In this document: in pieces, positions 21,432 to 32,306 of the stretch | How the letters are laid out: every line of letters begins with the position of its first letter | How positions within the stretch are numbered: the stretch's first letter is position 1 | Assembly (NCBI RefSeq): GCF_030253575.1 | Contig: NC_080558.1 | Span: 1,746,001 to 1,810,000, forward strand | Reading direction: 5' to 3' | Length of the DNA: 64,000 bases | DNA from: Rhododendron vialii | Taxonomy: Eukaryota; Streptophyta; Magnoliopsida; Ericales; Ericaceae | Translations under genes and position numbers: made by a program | The notes under the pieces: generated by a model | The model's input: only the letters and a program-made list of their open reading frames with translations | Databases searched by the model: none | Told to the model about the DNA's origin: nothing

Positions 21432-22529
21432 TCATTCCCTCTCAATCCCTCCTCCATGATGAAGAGAGACGAGGTTCTTGACATAGGTGCCCCCAAATGT
21501 AAACTCAGGCGGAAGGCCACCAACAACCATGTCTCTCAATGTTTCTTTTTCCGAATTGAACACAACCAGTTTGTGTTCATCGCTTCTCAACAAAAATTCG
21601 TTCTCCGAAAGTGAACACCACAAACGCCCGGGAGACATCCTGCGATCAATCGTAAACATGATCCACGACTCTCTTACCTTGTACTCCTTCATCATCCAAA
21701 CATTAGTAGCATAATGAAAGTGAGTTACCAAACAGAGACAACCCCCAATAACCGTCAATTGACAATCGCTAAGCTCGGATCCGTGAAACGAAGCAGGTAG
21801 TGGAACTTCCCTGAAAGTCTTATCTGACAAATCGAAAGCAGCAATAAAAAGGGAATCATCCGTCCTCCAACAAACGCAATGGAGACACCCATTAACCGAA
21901 ACCCGAGGGCTATAGTTCGCAGGGGTAAAGTGGGTGTCTGGAATTATCTCCCAAGCATCGGTTTTCAGTGAATAGACAAGAACAACCTCAACCTTCCTAG
22001 TTACTCCAAATTCAGTAAGAGTAGTATATCTACAGAACATTACAACCTTGTAATCTTTCCCAGACGAATCGTAACCAACACCATATAACAAGTAAAACCC
22101 AGGATGCGCCGTATTGAGCACAATAGGCGGGGGCAGTTTTCTACATTCTCTAGTGGATGGGTTCAACAAGAGTAAGTTGGAATTACTTTTGTCGGAAACC
22201 AGGAGCAAACCGTGGGAAGAGCTGAAAACCTTGACCCACTTGTCGGAGTGTTGTTCGGCTGAAGGAAAATCGAGCTTCATTGCAGTAGGATTTGCGTCGG
22301 AGAAATCGACGGAGTAGAGAGCGTGAGAGGTGGAGACTAGAATGATTTTGAGGCTGGTGTTAGGGTTTTGGGAATTGGTTCGATTGAGGTGGGCTTGGGC
22401 GAAATCCGGGGAAGAGATTAGGGATTTCCATGTGGGTGAAACGCACTTGAGTCGGCAAAGAGATTTGATGGGTAGTCGAGAGAGTATGTCGGTGGGGATC
22501 TCGAGGGGAAGGGTTTCGTAGTCGGACAT
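21432..22529 (-). CDS. F-box/FBA protein, copy E, intact
   Basis: 365 residues from ATG 22529, the start that aligns with copies A and G. A longer frame upstream exists but lacks family support. The F-box is at residues 6-45 (LPLEIPTDILSRLPIKSLCR, then CVSPTWKSLIS). FBA motifs follow: SSHGLLLVSD, LLNPSTRECRKLP, YGVGYDSSGKDYKVV, VYSLKTDAWEI, VNGCLHCVCW, AFDLSDKTFREVPLP and WMMKEYKVRESWIM. The C-terminus is LVVFNSEKETLRDMV. The length is normal for this single-exon family. It probably acts as an SCF receptor in cytosol or nucleus; the target is unknown. It is more diverged from A and G than they are from each other, and I saw no TATA box at the shared position. Confidence 0.92.
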   Translation of the reverse strand: MSDYETLPLEIPTDILSRLPIKSLCRLKCVSPTWKSLISSPDFAQAHLNRTNSQNPNTSLKIILVSTSHALYSVDFSDANPTAMKLDFPSAEQHSDKWVKVFSSSHGLLLVSDKSNSNLLLLNPSTRECRKLPPPIVLNTAHPGFYLLYGVGYDSSGKDYKVVMFCRYTTLTEFGVTRKVEVVLVYSLKTDAWEIIPDTHFTPANYSPRVSVNGCLHCVCWRTDDSLFIAAFDLSDKTFREVPLPASFHGSELSDCQLTVIGGCLCLVTHFHYATNVWMMKEYKVRESWIMFTIDRRMSPGRLWCSLSENEFLLRSDEHKLVVFNSEKETLRDMVVGGLPPEFTFGGTYVKNLVSLHHGGGIERE

Positions 22530-22679
22530 GGCCGCGGTCGCCGCCTTCGGATGGGAGTCGATGTTATGGTGGTTGCGGACGACGACGGTGAGCGATGGAG
22601 ATTCACACAGGATCACAATTCGTGAGAACGCAATTGCCAACAAGCAGGTGTTCCGGTTTCTCGGAAAAAGTACTTTTAC

Positions 22680-23712
22680 TAAATAAAGGGCGGTAATTTT
22701 AAGTTTAAAAATTATGTATTTATGTAAATAATTTTTTTAAAAATATAGATTTTGTTTGATAGATTTCATTGAGATTTTTTAAACAGTGTAAAATATATTA
22801 AAAAATTATTTTTCATTTTCATTACATTTAAAATTGAAATTATCTTCGTTTTGAAAAAAAAGATTTAAAAAGAAAGCGGAATGGAGTTATTTTTTGAACG
22901 GCGAAGAAAAACTACTTAGAGTAAGTATATCAATAGATAACTAAACTACTTTGTGAATAGCTCACAATTTTAATTTACCTATCAAATTTTTATTTCACAA
23001 CTACATCAAAACTATCTATTTTACCTAACAACTATTAAAATATTTTTTTTTCACTCCTTTAGATGGGAGGAGGAGGAGGAGGAGGAGAAGAAGAGAGAAA
23101 CTAATTGTTTAAAGCATTACTCATGAACAAAGCATCGGTATTGTTGCCGAACCATTTCATCAGGATTTATTTTAGCTTCCCTTTTACCTCACCTGCTGCA
23201 ACTTGTTTTTTCTATTTTTCTTCGATAAAATAGCTTATTTTGGCATTTTAGCTTCTCTAGTGTATTTGCTCTTATTAAATTATTATAGCTCAAACGAGCC
23301 AAAAATTTGCACTTCAGCTTGGTTCGATTCTTGACGAACCGAGATTAGTCATTTACCTAGAGTTCAGGCAACGCCAGTGTGGAAGGCGAGCAGAGCTCCT
23401 GTGAGTGAGGACTGACATCAACCCCGAAGGAAATTCGCTCAGCATGGGTAAATTACAAGCCCTTGTTTTTTTTTTGGGGTTAAATTGTTTTTATGGATTT
23501 AAGTTTGATCAGGATATTTCTTTTTCTTCCGAAAATGGCAGTCAAGCCACCAAACCAATGTGTGCTCATGCAAGATAGTTCATTCCTGGGTTGCTTTGAA
23601 GAACCACACAACTAGCGGACCCGATCATGCACTTTCGGGTGTTGTGTTTGGCCGTTCGGGCTTCTTCGGCCGATGGGACAGGTCACAGGGGTGGCTCTGG
23701 AGTAATTATTCA
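22680..23712. other. Intergenic, no gene seen
   Basis: AT-rich. A piece near 23370-23400 (AACGCCAGTGTGGAAGGCGAGC) also occurs near 31645-31672 downstream of ABCI12, so a small block was copied between the two places. Confidence 0.5.
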
Positions 23713-24213
23713 TAGGGCCGGTCCTAAAAATTTGGAGGTTTAAAGTGACTTTTAAAATTGAGGTCTTAGGTTTTCTATAAAAAAAAAAAAAATCAATATA
23801 GGTGGTTAATATAAAGTAAAAATATTGAACATGGTATTTTAGTTTCGTAATTTAACTAAAATAAAATTTTAAAATATTTTATACCATTAGAAAAAAAATC
23901 AAACATAACGAAATACCACTCATACACAGCATTTTTTTAACTAATCATGTTATTAACTTTAACCATAAGAATGCAAAAGGTGTAAGAGCTGTATATTATT
24001 TATTCCTAGATCCAAAAGAAAAAAAAAAGGGAAAAAAACTTTTGTCAAAAGAAAACCTCCCTAGGAGTTGGACCAGAGATCTCCCAACACGGAACATTTA
24101 TATAAATATAATATATTTGATTTTTTTTTTTTGAAAAATGAGGCCTTCGTTTTTCTAAAATTTCGAAGGTCTAAAGTGCCGGCACCTCGGGCTTTAGCCC
24201 TGGGCTGGCCCTG
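23713..24213. mobile_element. Non-autonomous hAT element
   Basis: 501 bp with ends TAGGGCCGGTCCTAAAAA and, from the right, CAGGGCCAGCCCAGGGC. The perfect 8-bp target duplication is ATTATTCA (23705-23712, 24214-24221). The AT-rich interior has no coding frame. Confidence 0.9.
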
Positions 24214-24247
24214 ATTATTCAGTAGTCCAGGAATATTGTCACGTGGA

Positions 24248-24346
24248 ACTCCCTACCATTTTACAACCACACATTCCAGTGGGGTCAATACACTTAGTGA
24301 TAGACCCCACAAGCTTAGAATGTGTGGTTTTAAAGTGGTAGGGAGT
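24248..24346. repeat. Small inverted repeat, probable MITE
   Basis: Arms of about 40 bp: ACTCCCTACCATTTTACAAC versus, reverse-complemented, ACTCCCTACCACTTTAAAAC, each followed by CACACATTC. No clear target duplication. Confidence 0.6.
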
Positions 24347-24548
24347 ACCGGTACTCCTGGAGTATTGTATAATTTCCCGTGGCTGTGTACCTGGAAAATG
24401 CAATGGTGTTGATGGGTTAAGCTGGGTATGCAAAGGGAATGTGTAAGTTAGGTTAGCAAAGGGAACGTAAGTTAGGTTATGGTATGCACTGGAATTATAA
24501 GGTTATGTTCAGTTGGTGGGTTTCGGAAATGAAATGCATGGCTATGTG

Positions 24549-25137
24549 TCACACGACGGGCTTGTGGATGAAACCTGGCGTGTGTGACACTAGACCAACT
24601 CCTTCGCTAGTCCGCCAAACTCAAGTCGCCCCCAGTGTTTGCAATGCAAGCAAACGAGTTCAAGTAAGTAGTTGTCCACAATGGTGAACGCCCGGAAAGC
24701 ACAATGAAATCAAGTAACTAGTTTAAAGTAAGCAAGACAAGATGCACAACACTTGAAGGGAATAATTAGCAAACGTTTATATTGATCACAAGAAAACTGA
24801 GTACAAGCGCTAGAAGTTGGACTCACCTCAAGAAACCCAACCTCCCCGCCCCCCATACACACACACATGGGGGTATGCTTGAGGAGTCATAATGGAAATA
24901 CAAGGACTAAAAGTAACTCTATTTACAACATTTGTACAAGTCTCAAATGATAAAAACTACATTGATGACCCTTTGACAAAATTACACAATTCATCCTCCA
25001 ACCTAGCCTTGAAGTTGCTTGATCTTGGCTTGAACGGTGACTCTTCTACAACGTGCATGGATAATGGGTAGATCACGGGTAGCCCGTGACACCCTCCCCC
25101 ACTTGAAGTCGACGTCCTCGGCGACTTTGTGGGGGTG
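24549..25137 (-). mobile_element. LTR-retrotransposon 3' end (LTR fossil)
   Basis: In minus orientation a purine tract GTGGGGGAGGG (about 25091-25101) abuts TGTCACGGGC, the start of an LTR-like unit of about 540 bp. That unit ends CGTGTGACA near 24549. Upstream of the tract is a short internal piece. Only one LTR and the polypurine tract are recognisable, so this is a truncated fossil, probably Ty3/gypsy. No target duplication was found. Confidence 0.6.
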
Positions 25138-25276
25138 CGCGTGTGCGTGCGCAACGTCAAAAAATAGTGACGTATAGAAGCTCTCACAACATGAATCTAT
25201 AATTATTCTAGCTTCAACAAATGAAGGCATAGAGTCATTTATATAATTTCGCAATATAAATACCTGAAGAAGCTTC

Positions 25277-26431
25277 TCATTCATCGCCTCCCAATCCTCC
25301 ATGATTAGGAGAGACAAGGCTCTCGACATAGGTGCTTCCAAACATAAATTCAGTGGGCAAGCCATGAACTACCATGTCCCTCTGTGTTTCTTTTTTCGAA
25401 TTGTACACAATCAGTTTTACTCCATTTCCTTCCGTGTTTCTTTTTTCGAATTTTATGAACCCCTTGGTTTTCAACAAAAAATTATCTTCCGGTAACAAAC
25501 ACAACACTTTCACTCTAGACATGTCACATATATCAAATGTGAATTTTAACCAAGATTCTCTTACCTCGTACTCTTTCATCATCCAAAACTGAGTTCTATG
25601 ACTCCGTTGATCAACCAAGCAGAGACAACCCCCAACAACTGCCACATGATAATTCAAGACAGTGTATGTACCAAACGAAGTAGGCAGCGGCACTTCCTTG
25701 AAAATCTCACCGGACAAGTCGAAAGCAACAATTACCTTGGAACCAGCCCTCCAACAAAGGCAATGGAGACATCCATTAAGGAAAACCCCACAAGAGTTTC
25801 CCACAAGGATATAATTGGTATCTTGAATTCTCCTCCAAGCATTAGTTTTTAGCGAATAGATAGCAACCATGGTACTATCGCGCTCAGCAGAAGGTTCAGA
25901 TTCGGTAGTATTATAGGAAGAGAGCATCAAAACCTTGTAATCATCTGCAGATGAATCGTAACCCATGCCATACAGGTACGAGTGGAAGCAATGGACAGAA
26001 TTTAGGACGAAAGGAAATGTGGGCAGTTCCTTATGTTCTCTAGTGGATGGATTCAAAAACAAGAAGTCGGAATTGTCATCACGGGAAACTAGAAGCAAAC
26101 CATCGCAAGAGCTCAAAACTTGAACCCACTTGCCTGCAGAGCGATGTTCCACCGCAGGAAACTCGAGGTTTGTGGCTGTTCGATTTACCTCGGCGAAATC
26201 TACGGAGTAGAGATTGTGATAGTTGGAAATGATAATTATTTTTTGATCGAGATTTTTAGGATCATTTTGGGTACTCTTGGTTCGATTAAGGTGGGTTTTG
26301 GCAAAATGGGGGTCGGAGATTAGGGATTTCCAAGAGGGAGAAACACACTTGAAGCGGCAAAGATATTGGACAGGTAGTCGAGAGAGTATGTCGGTGACGA
26401 TATCTTGGGAAAGGGTTCCGCCGTTGGACAT
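25277..26431 (-). CDS. F-box/FBA protein, copy G, intact
   Basis: 384 residues from ATG 26431 (MSNGGTLSQDIVTDILSRLP); the two codons before it begin with GTG and are not family-conserved. The F-box covers about residues 7-46, with RFKCVSPSWKSLISDP. The FBA domain follows: SSCDGLLLVSR, LNPSTREHKELP, YGMGYDSSADDYKVLM, IYSLKTNAWRRIQD, FLNGCLHCLCW, AFDLSGEIFKEVPLP and WMMKEYEVRESWLKF. It ends KLIVYNSKKETQRDMV and GSTYVESLVSP. No disruptions are seen. An extra lysine-rich stretch, KTKGFIKFEKRNTEG, is not present in copy E. A TATA-like core AATAAATAC lies about 105-120 bp upstream. It is probably the most complete active member of the array. Confidence 0.93.
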   Translation of the reverse strand: MSNGGTLSQDIVTDILSRLPVQYLCRFKCVSPSWKSLISDPHFAKTHLNRTKSTQNDPKNLDQKIIIISNYHNLYSVDFAEVNRTATNLEFPAVEHRSAGKWVQVLSSCDGLLLVSRDDNSDFLFLNPSTREHKELPTFPFVLNSVHCFHSYLYGMGYDSSADDYKVLMLSSYNTTESEPSAERDSTMVAIYSLKTNAWRRIQDTNYILVGNSCGVFLNGCLHCLCWRAGSKVIVAFDLSGEIFKEVPLPTSFGTYTVLNYHVAVVGGCLCLVDQRSHRTQFWMMKEYEVRESWLKFTFDICDMSRVKVLCLLPEDNFLLKTKGFIKFEKRNTEGNGVKLIVYNSKKETQRDMVVHGLPTEFMFGSTYVESLVSPNHGGLGGDE

Positions 26432-26536
26432 GGCCACCGTCTTCGGATAGAGTCCAAATCGATGGTGGCCAGGGGGGCTGTTTGGTTGGTTGCGGAGGGT
26501 GGTGGGAACTGGGAAGTGGTGGAGCTTGCTGGTGGA

Positions 26537-26550
26537 GATGTATTTATTGG
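26537..26550 (-). promoter_or_regulatory. TATA-like promoter core of copy G
   Basis: Minus strand CCAATAAATACATC, preceded by ACAATGCC, at the same place as in the sister genes. Confidence 0.5.
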
Positions 26551-27099
26551 CATTGTGTACTGGAGATGCATGGTTAGCGTAAACAAGATTAAAACAAAAA
26601 GACTTAAGTTGGTCAACTCAGCTGTGGTGATTAGGTCTATGCAGTGGAAAATTATTTGGTGTTTCTTGTTAGCAATGCGGTCAATGAGGTGATGACGGAG
26701 ATTCGTAGATTCTTAACGGATCCGGCTTCTCTGCATGTAACTACAGAAAAAGATGTGCCATTCAATCTGAAGCGTTCATATTAACAATTAATGATTCAAA
26801 TTTGTTGAATTTTTTACTGGTAAAAGTATTTTATTATCGGTAAAAAATTAAAAACAAATCTGGACTATTAAAAATACTATCCGACGGTTGAAATCACTTA
26901 GATCGCACCTCTACCGTCCAAACCTAAACTGCATACAAGCCTGATTCTTCTTAACTAATACTCCATGATTTAAAAATGATTAAGATGATTAAACTACCAA
27001 ATGAAAAAATTCTCAAACTGTGAGGTGAGCCGTCTGCCGTTTCATGTCCTTATCACGCCATTTTTATCACTCTACCCAATTGTCAACTAAATAAAATAA

Positions 27100-28401
27100 G
27101 GCTTACTAACTTTTTTGGTCCCAAAGTATTAGCTTTGTCTCATTTTCGTCCCCAAAGTAAACATTGGAAACATTTAGTCCCAAACGTTTCAAATTTGTAC
27201 CAATCAAGTCCCCAAGTGGGAACGCCGTCAGCCCCAACGTCAAAATGAAGGACACCCTCGTAATTTCCCTTTTTATTTTTACTTTTCACTTATCCTCTAA
27301 CATCTCCAGCAAACCCAAAACTCCGATCATCTCTCTCTCCCTCCTTCATCTCTTATCATCTCTCTCTTCTCTCAAATTCTCCCTCTCTCTCACTCTTTCC
27401 AACCTCCCTCGGGTCTCGTTTGTGATTCGAATCTCCTGTTTCCCAACACCCCTCGGGTCTCTTTCTGTGATCTAATAAACCTCTCATGCACCCTCTATAT
27501 TTATGTTCGATGTATATGTATAACCACTCCTCTGTTTATGTCATTTGACGACCGTGCTTATTTGTTGTCAATTGATTCCTAGCTGAAATTGCCCTCAACC
27601 ACGGAAGTTCGTTAGAGAGAAAAAGAGGAAGAATTTGTTCGAGGAATATCTTCTTCAATTTGCTTGTTTACTCTTTCAGAGTAATCAAAGCTGTAAATAA
27701 AGTGATATTTCAAAGTAGAACAGGTGATATTTCAGAGTTAAACTCCAGCCGAATTCGAGGTTAATGCTTGATTCTCCAACGTTTGCATTTTGAATTTGAG
27801 GGCATTCAAATTTGGGGATTTTGCAGATTTGGGGTTAGGGTTTTGATTGCGACTTCGGGTTATGGTTTGGGATTGTGGTGTTCGGTGTTGGTGTTTGACC
27901 GTGGTGAGGGTATTTTTGCAGAGGTGTTGGGTGGCTCCTGGTGGTGGGGATTGTGGTTTAATAGTGGTGGTGTGGTGTTCGGCAATGGAGGTGGTTGTGG
28001 GTGAAAGATGGCGGTGGTGGTATGATGTGGTGAGAGATGGGGGAAGGGCAGCAGCGAGATAGAGAAAAGAGGGAAGAGGAGAGAAGGAGAAGAAGAAAGG
28101 AAGGGAGGAGAGGAAGATAAAGATGAGGCCTGAGGGTGGTGGCGACAATGGCAGCCATGGCAGCGGTGGGCGTGGTTGCCGCTGCACGTCTCTTTTTTTT
28201 TTTAACTTTCTCAACAGAAATTTGGGTTGGACGAAATGACAAAGGTGCCCTTCATTTTGACGTGGGGGCTAACGGCGTTCACACTCGGGGACTTGATTGG
28301 TACAAATTTGAAACATTGGGGACTAAATGTATCTAATATTTATTTTGGGGACGAAAATGAAACGAAGCTAATACTTTGATGACCAAAAAGGTTAATAAGC
28401 C
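27100..28401. mobile_element. MULE-type element, 1.3 kb, long TIRs
   Basis: TIRs of about 170 bp: GGCTTACTAACTTTTTTGG on the left and GGCTTATTAACCTTTTTGG reverse-complemented from the right. The 10-bp direct repeat AATAAAATAA flanks it (27090-27099, 28402-28411). The interior is unlike the TIRs: a C/T-rich stretch (27310-27440), and a G-rich stretch (27800-28150) with many GGTGGT repeats. No transposase is seen. The interior may be captured host sequence. Confidence 0.85.
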
Positions 28402-28411
28402 AATAAAATAA

Positions 28412-29430
28412 GAGATATGTTACGCACGGACACAGCTTTAGAACAAGCTTCAAATGTACGATTGCATCCGGAGCAGTTGAATGGAAGAGGTTTCACATAT
28501 AGAGAACGATTCTACACTCATCCGTGTCAAGAGTTGTGTTTTGAAATTGCGTGTCCATAATTTTTGATAATGTAAACAAGCAAATGGTGAGCTCAACTAG
28601 GTAGTTTAATGGTACTCTAATTGTTAACACTGTTTTTTTTATTAATATTTCCTAATCTTGATATTTAAACGTATTATATTGTATTAGATTAATAGTTGTA
28701 ATGGCCTATATTTTTTGATAATATAAACAAGCAAATGGTGAGCTAAACTAGGTAGTTTAATAGTACTCAATTTGTTAACACTGTTTTTTTACTATTTCCT
28801 AATCATGAAAGTTGTGTTATATTGTGTATTACATTAATAGTTGGGCAAAGTCCACTTTGACCCTATGTGGTTTGGGTCATACGCGGATACACCCCATATT
28901 GTTCAAAACTGTGCAATAACACCCTTGTGGTTTGTGAAGTGACATAACACCCAATTCCGTCCATAATAACGTCAAGTGTGATAGACACGCATCAAAAGTC
29001 CGATATGCCCTCATCTTCTCTCTTGATTCTTCTTCTTCTTTGAATCTAGCCAATCCATCTCATGTACTAGAAATTGGATCCAAATCATTGATATTGTAGT
29101 GTTTAACGAGTACTACATCCATACCAAAATTCAATTCAATCAAAAAATTAAAATCTCATGATCAAATCAAACTTATTATGAACAAAATTTTTAAATTTAA
29201 ATCTATCATTTATCTTAACAAGAATTAGATCATTGAGTTATTGATGTCTGATTGAGTTGATTTTTTTTTTTTATAGAAATGTTCTATTATAGTATGATTA
29301 AATCTATCAATTTATTATTATTATTTTTTTATAGAAATGCTCTATTATAGTTTATGAGAGAGTTGGCTTTGTCTGGTTTTGAAGAAGGCAGTTGGGACGT
29401 AAGGAGAGTTGTTGGTCACGGGCTGGCATC
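28412..29430. repeat. Repeat-rich intergenic DNA with a tandem pair
   Basis: A unit of about 145 bp occurs twice in tandem at about 28558-28705 and 28708-28847, sharing AAACAAGCAAATGGTGAGCT and AACTAGGTAGTTTAAT. From 28850 there is a one-sided piece of a dispersed repeat (TTTGACCCTATGTGGTTTGG). No gene. Confidence 0.7.
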
Positions 29431-29493
29431 CTACCCACATGGGTCAAACTGTGGCGCTTGGGGCTTACTGCGCTTTAGTATAAGAAAATAGAG

Positions 29494-29860
29494 TTGCGTC
29501 TTTACCACGACCTGTGGGTTTTGGTAAGATGGTAAGCGTTTGATCCTAACAAGAGTGTTGAGTTTGTGTGAGAGCTGACAAGAGCGTGTTTGTTGAGTTT
29601 GTTTGTGTTGAGCTGACAAGAGTGTTTGTTGAGTTTGTTTGTTTGTGTTGAGTGTGTTTGTAGAGTTGACAAGAGTGTGTTTGTGTTGAGTTTGTGTGAG
29701 TTGCATCTTTACCATCACCTACGGGTTTTGGTAAGATGGTAAGCGTTTGATCCTAACAAGAGTGTTGAGTTTGCGTGAGAGTGTTGGTAAGATGGTAAGT
29801 GTTGATCCTAACAAGAGCGTTTGATCCTAACAAGAGTGTTGAGTTTGTGTTGAGAGCTCG
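29494..29860. repeat. Imperfect tandem repeat array
   Basis: The phrase GGTAAGATGGTAAGCGTTTG followed by ATCCTAACAAGAGTGTTGAG recurs at about 29520, 29731 and 29786 onward. A shorter TGTTTGTTGAGTTTGTTTG repeat lies between. No coding. Confidence 0.8.
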
Positions 29861-30239
29861 CGCGGGACCCTCCCCAAGGGGGGTTTCCCCGGCCCACTGA
29901 TATGTACTATGAGTTCGTGTGTGAGATGAAAGCATGCGTGAGAGGAGAGCTGTGAGAGTCTATGTGATTGAATTGTAATTTTGCTGGTGTTTGTTAAAAG
30001 ATCAATAAAAATAGTGTCGTAACTACCTAATTATCGATCACCTGGTGAACTATCACAAAGTGATCGAGATGAAAGCAGGCAAGGTATATCTAATTTTGCT
30101 CACAATAAAAAGGAAGCGACAGAGGTATTTGTGGACAATCAATCACTAATGGCACGCATTAACGAAGAATTCGATCTTCCATGATTATGGCCGTTAACAC
30201 ATTGATACAATATACTATCACTTTTTAGATACAATATAC

Positions 30240-30552
30240 TATCACTTTTTAAGAGAGTGCCTAGCTAGCAAAGAAGAGGTGGTCAATAGGGCCATCTGTG
30301 CTAGCTATTTGGCGCCTTGCAAATAGGATTTTTGATTCCTGAGGCTTAGCTGTTGTTGATAGGTTTGATTGTTCTCCATGATTGTTTAGCTGCTGCTCTG
30401 TTTGGAGTTGCAAAATATGTTCTTTTGTAGTTAGCTTCTAGCTAGTTTATTGTTCATAGGTGTGTGTGTGTGTATATCCCCCGATTCCCTCTGACTTTGT
30501 GTTTTTCCTTTTTGGTTCAATAAAATTTTCAATTACCCCAAAAGAAAAAAAA
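30240..30552 (+). mobile_element. Possible LINE 3' end
   Basis: The stretch ends TTTTTGGTTCAATAAAATTT and an A-rich tail (about 30540-30552), the usual look of a plant L1 3' end. No reverse-transcriptase codons remain. Confidence 0.35.
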
Positions 30553-30559
30553 TTAAAGA

Positions 30560-32306
30560 AGGAGGTTTAATCGACTTTTGCTAGTTCACAAGATCGATCA
30601 AATTGTTGACATCTCCGGCCACCAAGCCACTTAAGCATAAATATATAGCTTCGATCTACAAGTCTTAATTTTTCATTTTGGTAAGTAAATTTCACTAGCT
30701 AGTAAACACAAACCAAAGAGGCAAAGAACGGGGACCAAGGGTACGTATAACCTTGATAGTTCTACAGCCAAACAAACAATACTGGGGAAACCAAAATCAA
30801 AACACCTAACCTTGCATACACAGAGAAACTTTTTTCCAATCACATTTGGATGATCAAATTTTCACGTTTGTCAATCATGTACCTACTAAAGTTCGATGAA
30901 CACGATTTTTGTATGATTATGTAAAAGTTTCTAACACACAAGAAGCCATCTTAGGATAGCATTACCTCGTAAAAATGAAAACAAGTCCAGAAAATAAAAA
31001 AATAAATTTTTGATTTTTTTGCTCCGTTTAAAAGTTTTCAATGAAATCTATGAAACAAGATCCATATTGATAGGACAATTATTTGCGTAAACACATGATT
31101 TTTGAGCTTGAAATTATTTTCTTTTTGAAAAAGACGGTTAAGTAATAAAGTGGAACGGCAATGACCCGTGTTATGTCCATAAGTTTGCGTTTGGAAGTTG
31201 AAGAAAATAGAGGAGAAATTAGGATAACTGATCACGCATTGCCTATTTTATGATTCACATATTTAGTTTGTCTTTAAACTTTTTTGAGAAAATTTTAAGA
31301 ATAGTCCCTTTAGTTTGACAAAAAAAAAAAAAACTCATTTTCGTCCATCGAATTTGAAATGCAACGATACAAACTCTTCACTTTAGTTGACGTACCAAAG
31401 AGATCTTCTTGTTGACTGAAGGTACTCAAAACTCGGAAATCTTGTTAATGGAAGGGCAATTAAAGTAGAATTTTTTGGTGCATTTGTGAAGAGGGAAAAA
31501 TCGAAATTCTATCGTCCATCTGCGCCAAAACAAGTTGGGGAATTGGAGGCCTAATCTCATCCATATATTCCACTATTTGAGCACCATCAGCCCTAAAGTG
31601 AAAGAAGAGGTCACAATTGACGAACCTACAATGGAGTTCATGCAATAATGCCAGTGCGGAAGGCGAGCTCCTGTGACGACTTTCCAAATTGTTGAGAAGA
31701 CGTCACAATATTAAACCTGCTACATGTTTTCAACTATTGTGGGACCAATTCAACGGGACTTTACTCCAACTTTAAATGGGCTAGCTTCTTGCCGGTGGGA
31801 GGGTGCATTGGTCCCCTATGAATTAGATATTGAGCGCGAATGCTGACCCGGATACCCCAGAATATTGATGCAGCCTCTGAAAGCCGGATACCAAACACAT
31901 CTTTGTTGAGCTCAGAATGAATAGCGAATAATACCACAGATACAAATGGTTTGGAAGTGTTAATAATCAAAGCAATTCTGCTAATGATAAAGCTGTGACT
32001 TGATGGTCAACGGTTTGAGTGGCGAAAATAGTTCTCCGTTGGTAGGAGTTCCAAGACTCCCGACCTTTCCCTAAACCATGTGGTAGCAGGAGCCTCATGC
32101 TCTATGTAGTCCCTCTACTTTATAAAGATGTAAACATCAGTAAGTTTTAGAACTTGATCTGTGGTCAATCGAGGGAGGGGAGAACCAGTAAAGCGCATAA
32201 GAACTGAAGCAACAACTGAGAGAAGGGCAGTATATGGAGATAGTGAAACTATTGGGACAATCACGAGAGCAAGAGCGAGGATGATTCATATTGGGATTCA
32301 CACGGA
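30560..32306. other. 3' side of ABCI12, no gene seen
   Basis: Contains the ABCI12 3' flank (31880-32306) that is also duplicated at 19.1 kb, plus a block near 31645-31672 shared with 23370. No reading frame worth calling. Confidence 0.5.

Noticed and set aside
25003-25365. 120-codon frame overlapping the 3' end of F-box copy G (MACPLNLCLEAPM...)
   Set aside because: Its first third is the F-box gene read in another frame and the rest runs into LTR fossil sequence.
27738-28214. 158-codon frame rich in Pro/His/Thr in the MULE interior
   Set aside because: Low-complexity composition from the GGT-rich stretch, overlapping frames on both strands, and no family resemblance.
29431-29935. Asn/Thr/Gln-rich frames in the 29.4-29.9 kb region
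   Set aside because: They follow the local tandem repeat and end at its edges; no sign of selection or of a start context.
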